This document shows positions 8,796 through 16,714 of a stretch of DNA of 64,000 bases, piece after piece. A program made the translations under genes and the position numbers. A model generated the notes under the pieces. It did no database searches, was not told the DNA's origin, and was given only the letters and a program-made list of their open reading frames with translations. Each line of letters starts with the position of its first letter. The stretch's first letter is position 1. Source of the DNA: Candidatus Anaerobutyricum avicola (GTDB taxonomy: Bacteria > Bacillota > Clostridia > Lachnospirales > Lachnospiraceae); NCBI GenBank assembly GCA_019113845.1, contig DXGQ01000032.1, positions 22,834 through 86,833 on the forward strand. The letters are read 5' to 3'.

Positions 8796-10493
8796 TCAGG
8801 CAGTTTCCATTTCAGGTATAGCTTCTTCTCCATCCACAGGAAATTCCATCACAAATTTCAGTCCTTTTCCACCGATGCCTTCTTCCGCCCAGATGCGGCC
8901 GCCGTGTCCTTTCATGATCTCCCTTACGATAGAAAGCCCGAGCCCGCTCCCGTTGCCCGGATTCCGGCGGGCTTTATCTCCCCGGTAAAAGGTATCAAAT
9001 ATCTTATCCCTCTCTTCTTCCGGCACACCCGGTCCGTCGTCGGACAGCTCCAGACGGATCCATTTTTCATCTACGGTATAGAGGGCTGCCGTCACAACGG
9101 ATTTTGGTTTTTCTCTGTATTTGATCGTATTGTTGATCAGATTGCCGAGAATCCGCTTTAACTGCTGCCGGTCGCCCTGGATAAAGAGATTGTTCTTTTC
9201 CCAGACTGTTTTTACTAGGGAAAGACCATTGTTTTTAAATTCAATGCCATGCTCCTTAAAAAAGGAATCGACGAACTCACCAAAGTCAATCCGTTCCATG
9301 GAGTAATGATACTCTCCCCGGTCAAACCGGGAAAACAGGGAAAGATTATCGATCAGGTCCGCCAGATCCTCCGTTCGGATTTTGATGGCGTCATAGTAAC
9401 GGCGTTTTTTCTCCTCCGTGTTGGCAATGCCGTCTCTCAGCCCTTCCACATAGGCTTTGATGGATGTAAGAGGCGTGCGCAGATCATGGGAGATACCGGC
9501 GAGAAGCTGCTGTTTTGCTTCCTCATATTTTTCCCTTTCCTTCACGGAATTATCGAGATACTCGATCATCTCATCAAATTCCTGACAGGCCTTTCCCAGC
9601 TCATCCTTCTTTTTACTTCGGATGCGGTAAGAAAAATTGCCGTCCTGCACCTGCCGCACACCTTCCGACAACTGTTCCAGGGACTTGTTCATACCGCCGC
9701 TCAGCCAGCGGGTCAGGATAAATATGCTGATGGCGATAGCCACCGCGAGAGCTCCCACAAAAATCCCGAGGATTGAAATAAAATCCCGGATTACCTGGGA
9801 ATCTGAGGAATTGCTCACATAATCCTCGCAGAAAGCGAGGATACTCAGGGTGGTATTTTCCGCCGCATAGGAACGTTTTACTGCGGAGCTGCTCCCATCC
9901 GTGACTGCAAAGCTGGCAAGATTTTTGTACTCAGTTCCGGCAATGGCCGCGATCTTCTCCTCCGAACCTTCCGGCAGATTAGACGCGATGAGCTGATCGC
10001 CGTAATATATCTCATAATAGTATCCAATATTGCTCAATTCCCTTATCACTGTTCCAAAGGCGTTATTCTGCCGCCGGATTTCTTCTTCCAGCAGTGCCTC
10101 GCTGTCAACGCTCCCGCTCTGACCTTCGTCGTCTTCATCTTCGTCCCAGTCATCATCATCCCACTCGTCATCGTCCCACTCGTCGTCTTCGTCGGTATAA
10201 CCGGACGGATTATACACTTCTTCCACAGGCTGATAAGTCAGAATCTGATTTTGATAATTATATAGTATCGTCTGCACATTTAACAGACCGTTATCGTTAT
10301 TGTATAAAGCTTCCAGCCGGTTCAGCGTCCCGCTTCCGTGAAAAAAAAGTACGACGACACTGAAAAAACAAGCCACCACGATGGGGATTAAGATCATTAA
10401 GATGCTGGCCAGCGCTATTTTTTTACGTAAATTCAAACGGCTCCCCCCCTTTTTATAGTTATGTCCCTGCAATTTATTACACATTTTAAGCAT
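8796..10493 (-). CDS. Sensor histidine kinase with acidic D/W-rich extracytoplasmic loop
   Basis: HAMP, HisKA (GISHDLRTPLTSIKAY), HATPase; sensor segment DEDDEWDDDEWDDDDWDEDEDDEGQSG. Confidence 0.93.
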   Translation of the reverse strand: MLKMCNKLQGHNYKKGGSRLNLRKKIALASILMILIPIVVACFFSVVVLFFHGSGTLNRLEALYNNDNGLLNVQTILYNYQNQILTYQPVEEVYNPSGYTDEDDEWDDDEWDDDDWDEDEDDEGQSGSVDSEALLEEEIRRQNNAFGTVIRELSNIGYYYEIYYGDQLIASNLPEGSEEKIAAIAGTEYKNLASFAVTDGSSSAVKRSYAAENTTLSILAFCEDYVSNSSDSQVIRDFISILGIFVGALAVAIAISIFILTRWLSGGMNKSLEQLSEGVRQVQDGNFSYRIRSKKKDELGKACQEFDEMIEYLDNSVKEREKYEEAKQQLLAGISHDLRTPLTSIKAYVEGLRDGIANTEEKKRRYYDAIKIRTEDLADLIDNLSLFSRFDRGEYHYSMERIDFGEFVDSFFKEHGIEFKNNGLSLVKTVWEKNNLFIQGDRQQLKRILGNLINNTIKYREKPKSVVTAALYTVDEKWIRLELSDDGPGVPEEERDKIFDTFYRGDKARRNPGNGSGLGLSIVREIMKGHGGRIWAEEGIGGKGLKFVMEFPVDGEEAIPEMETA

Positions 10494-10597
10494 TTAGGCA
10501 TTATTAGTTTAAATTGTACCATGTATTTTTAAATAAAAAATAAATTTATCCTCAACTTTTATCGGTTTTTACGGGTCGCCGGCGCCGCGGCATAAAA

Positions 10598-10652
10598 ATG
10601 GCGGCGAGACGGGAACATTCTTTAAAGAACATTTTTCCCGCGTCGCCGCCGT
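10598..10652 (-). terminator. Strong hairpin downstream of the aldo/keto reductase
   Basis: GGCGGCGAGACGGGAA...TTCCCGCGTCGCCGCC near-perfect stem. Confidence 0.6.
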
Positions 10653-10670
10653 TTATTTTTGTTTTATATA

Positions 10671-11819
10671 TTATTTTCCGAATATCTTCGCTGCTTCCGC
10701 CATATTTTCCATGATCGGTACCTCGAACGGACAACGGGTCTCACATCCGCCGCAGCGGATGCATTCTCCTGCATGATGCGGAAGGACTTCGTAGTGCTCC
10801 CGCACCGTCTCCGGCACTTCTCCCTGTGCCTTCGCCAAATTGAGAAATTTGGTGACGGAGGCCACGTCGATCTTCTCCGGACACGGAGCGCAATGACTGC
10901 AGTACATACAGTGTCCCTTCCAGCTGATATTCGGAAAGGAAGCCAGCGCCATCGCATAATCTTTCTCTTCTTCCGGTGCGTCTTCATAGGCAAGACTCTC
11001 ATGAAGCTGCTCCACGGTACGCGCGCCGGCAAGCACCGTCGCCACCGCCGGCCGTGTCAGCGCGTAATGCAGGCACTGCGGTACGGTCAGAGCTTTTGCC
11101 GCCGGTGAGAGCGTCTCATCCAGCAGATCTCCTCCGCCGAAAGCCTTCATGACGGTGATTCCCACACCCATCTCCTGACAGATTTCGTACAGTCTTTGTC
11201 TCTCCGGATCCATATTAATCAGATGACGGGCATAGTTTTCCTCCCGCCACAAATCTTCCACGTCTTCTGTGGACGGCTGCAGATCATAGCACGGATTGAC
11301 GCTGAACATAAGAACCTCTATCTCCCCGCTGCAAACGGCGGCCAGAGCCACCTGCGCGTTATGACTGCTCAGACCGATATGATGAATGACTCCTTTCGCT
11401 TTTAATTCCCGCGCATACTCCATCACAGGACCATTTACAATCTCTTCCCAGTCTTTCATGGAATCCACATAATGAATCATTCCCACATCAATATAGTCTG
11501 TCTGCAGAAGAGAAAGCATTTCCTCAAAACCATTTTTCACTTCCTCCATGTTCCGGCTTCTTTTATACTGCCCGTCCTTCCAGATGGAACAAAGATGCGA
11601 CTGGATGATGAACTTCTCCCGTCTTCCCTTTAACGCCTGTCCTACGCTGGCGCGTACTTCCGGATTCGATGTATACAAGTCAAAGTAGTTGATGCCGTTC
11701 TTCTCAGCTATATCAAAAAACAGCTGCGTATTTTTACAGTCATTTTCTGCAAAACCCTCACAGCCCATGGCGATTTCGCTTACTTTTAATCCTGTTCTGC
11801 CAAGATTACGATACTGCAC
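10671..11819 (-). CDS. Aldo/keto reductase with C-terminal 4Fe-4S cluster motifs
   Basis: RNLGRTGLKVSEIAMGCEG; CMYCSHCAPCP and CIRCGGCETRCPF. Confidence 0.92.
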   Translation of the reverse strand: MQYRNLGRTGLKVSEIAMGCEGFAENDCKNTQLFFDIAEKNGINYFDLYTSNPEVRASVGQALKGRREKFIIQSHLCSIWKDGQYKRSRNMEEVKNGFEEMLSLLQTDYIDVGMIHYVDSMKDWEEIVNGPVMEYARELKAKGVIHHIGLSSHNAQVALAAVCSGEIEVLMFSVNPCYDLQPSTEDVEDLWREENYARHLINMDPERQRLYEICQEMGVGITVMKAFGGGDLLDETLSPAAKALTVPQCLHYALTRPAVATVLAGARTVEQLHESLAYEDAPEEEKDYAMALASFPNISWKGHCMYCSHCAPCPEKIDVASVTKFLNLAKAQGEVPETVREHYEVLPHHAGECIRCGGCETRCPFEVPIMENMAEAAKIFGK

Positions 11820-11960
11820 CCTGATCCCTTCTTTCTATAATTATTTCTTTTATCATACTACACCGACCGGGACCGGACCGTCAAATGCTTCTTTTCTATT
11901 TATTAAAATAGTTGACAGACATTTCTCTTTACATGACAAAGTCCGCCGCCGACTTTCCTT

Positions 11961-14078
11961 TTATCGGCCGAGATATACGTCAAGTACTTCTTTATCTTTC
12001 TGTACCACATAGCCGCTGCCGCCCAGTCCTTTTACATTTTCCACCATGCTGACCAGAAGAATCGGTTTTTCCAGATTTTTTTCTGTGGTAAAGACGGAGA
12101 ACCAGCCGATCTCCGTGCCGTCGGTATCGTCTTTGGAATCTTTCAGCTCGGCAGTACCTGTCTTTCCCGCCAGGGCGGCCGAAACACTGTGGGCGGCGTA
12201 CCCGGTCCCGTCCGGATGGTTGACCACACCGGAAAGACCTTCCATAATCTGATCCACCGCCTCTTCGGAGAACGCCTGCGGCAGCCAGATGTCTGCCTGC
12301 GATTTCTCTCCCAGGCTCAGGCGGGGTGCCAGCACATTTCCATCGTTCAGAAAGGCGGTGTAGAGTGCCGCCAGGTGCAGGGGATTCATGAGAATCTGTC
12401 CCTGTCCGTAGCCGCTGTCGGCCAGCTGAATCTCGTTTTCGATGGCATCTGTGTTGGAATATTGGGACTTCGCCATGAGAATCTCAAAAGGGAGCTGTTT
12501 ACCAAATCCCAGACGGTCCAGATTCTCGGTCAGGCGGTCCGCGCCGATACGCAGAGCCAGCTTCGCAAAGTAAATGTTGTCGGAATAGATGAGGGCGTTT
12601 TTGAGATTCGCCGGGTAGCCTGAATGAAGGGTCGTCACCTCGTACGCTCCCCAGGATTCGTCCTTCTGCCAGGAAAGTCCCTCATTGCCAAAGTCCTCTC
12701 CGGCGTCAAGTACGCCGGTATCAAGCCCGATGGCCGCCGTCACCGGCTTAAAGGAGGAACCCGGACACCAGACCTGCCGGAACCGGTTATAAAGCGGGCG
12801 GCTCTCGTCCTCATTGAGTCCGGTCCACTGCTCCTCCGACATTCCAGAAATAAAGTCATTGTTATCATAGGAGGGCGTGCTGACAAGGGCGAGCACCTCG
12901 CCGGTATAAGGGTTCATCGCCACAGAGCAGCCCGGGTCTTCCCGGAACTGTTCGTATAACTGCTCCTGCAGGGAGGCGTCGATGGTGAGAGTTATATCTT
13001 GTCCGTCTTCTTTTTCCACGGAGGCTATCGTCTCCGCAATCTCGCCGTTCTCATCCACTATCGTGATCTCACAGCCGTCCTGCCCTTTCAGTTCTTTTTC
13101 GTACAGGCTTTCCATGCCGCTGCGCCCGATGACGCTGCCGGCGCTGTAACCTTCACCTGCATGTTCTTCCAGATCTTCCGCCGTCACCTCCTGCACATAG
13201 CCGACCAGATGCGCGGCCGCCTCCGCCAGCGGATAGGTCCGGACCGTGATATCCGAGAGCATGACGCCGGGGATATTTAATAATTCTTTCTGGCGCTCCT
13301 GTTCTTTAAACGCCTCCCCGGCAGTCTCTCCTTCCATCAGCGCCCGCTGCTGTACTTTGGGGATCGTGGACACGGGAACAAAGGAATCATCCTGTACCCA
13401 GGCAGCCGACAGCTTATTTTCAATGGTCTCCGCGTCTGTGCCCAGAAGCTCCGCAATCTGTTCGAGCGACTTTTCTCTGTCCTCCAGCTTGCCCGGAACG
13501 ATTCCCACAGAGACTGCCGTTCCCTCTCCAGCCAGCATTCGGCCGTTCCGGTCGAGAATCTTTCCCCTGTCCGCATCATCGACAGACACCTGTACCTTGT
13601 CGGTGGAACGGAGCGAAGGGTAGATCAGGTCGTGATTCCAGCGAAGCCGGCAGGCGTCTCCGTCTTTTACGAACACTGCCGTGTTGGCAAATGTGACGGC
13701 TCCTGCCACGGTGTCAAATGACATATCATAGGATACGGAAACCTCCCCGTGTTTTACCTTTCCCACCTTCACATTACTGATTTTTATTTTATCAGTTTCC
13801 ATCCCCTCATAAATGCGGGAATTTCTCTCGATGAAGTCTCCACGGCTGATGCTGCCTGAGTCAGCCGCCTCCGTCATGTCGTACATTTCTTTGTATTCCT
13901 GTTTCTCAATATGCGCCATATACTCCCGCAAGCACTCCTCCGCCTGCACCCGGAAACGAATCCGGCTGCCCTGAAGCGTCCAGGCAGCGGCGCCGGCCGC
14001 CGCCAGCAGGAGAAGAAGCAGTATGACGAGTCCTGCCCGCCTTTTTCCCTTGCGCATACCTCTTTTCTGCCTTTTCAT
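11961..14078 (-). CDS. Class B penicillin-binding protein with MecA-type NTF2-like N-terminal domain
   Basis: 705 aa; SxxK motif PGSSFKPVTA, KTGTAE motif, N-terminal NTF2-like segment before DRGKILDRNG. Confidence 0.9.
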   Translation of the reverse strand: MKRQKRGMRKGKRRAGLVILLLLLLAAAGAAAWTLQGSRIRFRVQAEECLREYMAHIEKQEYKEMYDMTEAADSGSISRGDFIERNSRIYEGMETDKIKISNVKVGKVKHGEVSVSYDMSFDTVAGAVTFANTAVFVKDGDACRLRWNHDLIYPSLRSTDKVQVSVDDADRGKILDRNGRMLAGEGTAVSVGIVPGKLEDREKSLEQIAELLGTDAETIENKLSAAWVQDDSFVPVSTIPKVQQRALMEGETAGEAFKEQERQKELLNIPGVMLSDITVRTYPLAEAAAHLVGYVQEVTAEDLEEHAGEGYSAGSVIGRSGMESLYEKELKGQDGCEITIVDENGEIAETIASVEKEDGQDITLTIDASLQEQLYEQFREDPGCSVAMNPYTGEVLALVSTPSYDNNDFISGMSEEQWTGLNEDESRPLYNRFRQVWCPGSSFKPVTAAIGLDTGVLDAGEDFGNEGLSWQKDESWGAYEVTTLHSGYPANLKNALIYSDNIYFAKLALRIGADRLTENLDRLGFGKQLPFEILMAKSQYSNTDAIENEIQLADSGYGQGQILMNPLHLAALYTAFLNDGNVLAPRLSLGEKSQADIWLPQAFSEEAVDQIMEGLSGVVNHPDGTGYAAHSVSAALAGKTGTAELKDSKDDTDGTEIGWFSVFTTEKNLEKPILLVSMVENVKGLGGSGYVVQKDKEVLDVYLGR

Positions 14079-14122
14079 TTTTCGCCCTCCTTTTTCTTTG
14101 CAGAATTGTCTTTGTTAAATCT

Positions 14123-14170
14123 TACATATGTAATATTTAATATTATGCGCCACAGGTTTCTATTTGTCAA
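14123..14170 (-). promoter_or_regulatory. Promoter plus BlaI-type operator for the PBP at 11961..14078
   Basis: Minus strand TTGACA (14170-14165) -17- CATAAT (14147-14142), followed by TACATATGTA (14123-14132). Confidence 0.75.
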
Positions 14171-14193
14171 TTGTTTCAATTATTTTCTCTTGA

Positions 14194-14250
14194 TTGACCT
14201 TTTCCTCTCCCTGTCGTATAATAACCTTAGTTTTTCCTACATAAGTAAGA
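14194..14250 (+). promoter_or_regulatory. Promoter plus degenerate BlaI-type operator for blaI-blaR1
   Basis: TTGACC (14194-14199) -17- TATAAT (14217-14222), then TACATAAGTAAG. Confidence 0.7.
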
Positions 14251-14278
14251 ATAAGTGAAAAAACAGGAGGATTCGACT

Positions 14279-14668
14279 ATGGGGCAATTACCGCAGATAT
14301 CTGAGGCGGAATACGAAATCATGAAAATTCTCTGGGAAGAATATCCCCTCAGCACCAACGAGATCTGTGAGCGGGCGCAGCAAACGCACAGCTGGAATCA
14401 GAAGACCATTCACACACTGCTGTCCAGGCTCAACAACAAGCGGGTGATCTCCTATGAGAAGCGGGGACGTATGTACTATTATTTTCCGATCATCTCCCAG
14501 AATAAGTATCTGGAACAGGAGAATCACCATTTTCTTGACCGGTTCTATGACGGAAAGGCGGCGCCGATGCTCTCCGCCCTTTTGTCCAACGAGACGCTTA
14601 CTGATTCTGATCTGCAGGAAATGTACGACATGATTCAGTCAAAAATAAAGGGGGATGATGGCGAATGA
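14279..14668 (+). CDS. blaI: BlaI/MecI/CopY family transcriptional repressor
   Basis: MGQLPQISEAEYEIMKILWEEYPLSTNEI...WNQKTIHTLLSRLNNKRVISYEKRGRMYYYFP; AGGAGG upstream of ATG 14279. Confidence 0.93.
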   Translation: MGQLPQISEAEYEIMKILWEEYPLSTNEICERAQQTHSWNQKTIHTLLSRLNNKRVISYEKRGRMYYYFPIISQNKYLEQENHHFLDRFYDGKAAPMLSALLSNETLTDSDLQEMYDMIQSKIKGDDGE

Positions 14669-16554
14669 TCTCACCGGTTCATTTTCTGATGTGCAATGTG
14701 CTTCTCAGCATGTTTCTGGGAATCGTACTGCTCGTCCGCAAAATCAGCAGCCGGCATCTGACGATCCCTGTACGCTACCGTCTGTGGCATCTGTTTACCG
14801 CGGCTTTATTTCTGCCGTTTCTGCCATGGCGGCAGCTCTCTCCTCAGGAGTTTCTCTTTTGGATACAGGATCTGCTGACCCAGGACACCACAGCTTCGGC
14901 GGTCACTCACACAGCGGAGAATGCTGTGCAGAGCAGCTCTTCCGGCACCGTGATCCGGGATTTTTCCACGGCGGTGACTGCTTCCGGCATATCGCTCTCC
15001 CGGATACTCGGCATTATCTGGATCGTCGGTATGACAGCCGTGACGCTCTATTTTGCCGTCACTTTGCTGAGCATCCATAAAATAAAACGGAACGCATTTC
15101 TTGTCACCGCGGAATCGGAGCCGGACCTGTACCGGCAGTTTTCCTCCTGCGTCCGCGAACTGTCTCTCCGGCAGGACGTGAAGCTTTATGCTTCCTGCGA
15201 CATTCAGAATCCTGTGTCCTGCGGATGGCTGAGACCGACGATTATCATCCCTCAGGATCTGGATATCGTGTCCTCGGCAGAAGAACTCCGTTTCATTTTT
15301 CTTCACGAACTGCAGCACTGCAAACATAAGGACGCCCTCCTTAATCTGCTGGTCTGCGTACTGGAAACTCTGTACTGGTTCAATCCGCTCATCTGGTATG
15401 GGTTTTACCAGTTCCGAAAGGACCGGGAGATTGCCTGTGACCACGCTGTCCTCCGTCTGATAGGCGGCGGGGAGCGGATGCGCTACGGCCTCACTATCCT
15501 GCAGTTCGCGCAGCACGCCAAAAGCGGTGTCTTTGCCTCCCCGCTTTCCGGTATCAGCAGCAGCGCCGCCACCACCAAACAGCGTATCACGGAGATCGCG
15601 GAATACCGGCCGGTCACTGCCCTGCAGCGGCTCAAAAGCGCAGGCATCTTTCTTTTAATCTTCCTGCTTCTTCTTGGCACAAGCCCTCTTTTGTCCGCCT
15701 ACGCTTCCGGTTCCCCGGTCTTTCATCTGGCAGAGGGAGCATGGAAGGAAGCCGATGTGGCTGAGAGTTTCGACGGCCGGGACGGCTCCTTTGTGCTGTA
15801 CGACATGGAAACCGACGAGTATTACATTTACAACAAAGAAAAAAGCGAGAAGAGAATCTCTCCCGCTTCCACCTTTAAAATATACAGCGGCCTTTTCGCT
15901 CTGGAGAAAGGACTCATCACCCCGGAATCCTCCACACAGCAGTGGGACGGCTCCGCGCAGCCTTTCTCTGCGTGGATGCAGGACCAGACTCTCACATCCG
16001 CCATGCAGGATTCCGTCAACTGGTATTTCCAGAATCTTGACAGACAGATGGGGCTTGCCTCCCTCGCTTCCGATTACAGTCGGATCGGCTACGGCAACTG
16101 CGATCTGAGCAGCGGCGTCGAGAGCTATTGGTCAGATTCTCTTGCCATATCGCCTCTGGAACAGGTACGGCTTTTGTCCGGCCTGCTTCGCAACCAGTGG
16201 GATTTCGCCCCGGAAAATGTACAGGCCATCAAAAATGCATTGCTTTTATCCGAAGATTCCGTATCCGGCGGCAGACTGTACGGAAAGACCGGAACGATCG
16301 GAAGCAGCGGTGAAACTTCCTCAGGAAGCAGCAAAACCACAGGCAACGGCACTTCTGCGGGCAGTGATAAAACCGCCAATGGCATTTCCGCCGATGGCAG
16401 CGGCCAGCAGATGGGCTGGCTTGTGGGCTTCCTGGAAACCAGCGAGACTACCTACTGTTTCGCCGTCAATCTGCAGGGCGAGGGATGTGACGGCAGCACC
16501 GCCGCCGATGTGGCGCTGCAATCTCTGACAACGATGTTGTCCCAGACAGAGTAG
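14665..16554 (+). CDS. blaR1: BlaR1-family beta-lactam sensor/signal transducer (M56 peptidase plus class D-like sensor domain)
   Basis: HELQHCKHKD zinc peptidase motif; sensor domain SPASTFKIYSGLFAL, KTGTIG. Confidence 0.93.
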   Translation: MISPVHFLMCNVLLSMFLGIVLLVRKISSRHLTIPVRYRLWHLFTAALFLPFLPWRQLSPQEFLFWIQDLLTQDTTASAVTHTAENAVQSSSSGTVIRDFSTAVTASGISLSRILGIIWIVGMTAVTLYFAVTLLSIHKIKRNAFLVTAESEPDLYRQFSSCVRELSLRQDVKLYASCDIQNPVSCGWLRPTIIIPQDLDIVSSAEELRFIFLHELQHCKHKDALLNLLVCVLETLYWFNPLIWYGFYQFRKDREIACDHAVLRLIGGGERMRYGLTILQFAQHAKSGVFASPLSGISSSAATTKQRITEIAEYRPVTALQRLKSAGIFLLIFLLLLGTSPLLSAYASGSPVFHLAEGAWKEADVAESFDGRDGSFVLYDMETDEYYIYNKEKSEKRISPASTFKIYSGLFALEKGLITPESSTQQWDGSAQPFSAWMQDQTLTSAMQDSVNWYFQNLDRQMGLASLASDYSRIGYGNCDLSSGVESYWSDSLAISPLEQVRLLSGLLRNQWDFAPENVQAIKNALLLSEDSVSGGRLYGKTGTIGSSGETSSGSSKTTGNGTSAGSDKTANGISADGSGQQMGWLVGFLETSETTYCFAVNLQGEGCDGSTAADVALQSLTTMLSQTE

Positions 16555-16605
16555 AGAGGACGAAAGATCCTCACGCTCAGTATTGCATACCTGTAAACAT
16601 AATTT

Positions 16606-16642
16606 CATCCCGGACAAAGTGATTCGTCCGGGACTTTTTTGT
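16606..16642 (+). terminator. Rho-independent terminator of blaI-blaR1
   Basis: TCCCGGAC-AAAGTGATTC-GTCCGGGA followed by CTTTTTTG. Confidence 0.8.
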
Positions 16643-16714
16643 TTCGCAGGAACAGGATTTTTTCTTATTTATTTTTCACTCTTCATTTTCGCTGTGGAAG
16701 TATGAAAAGCTCTT

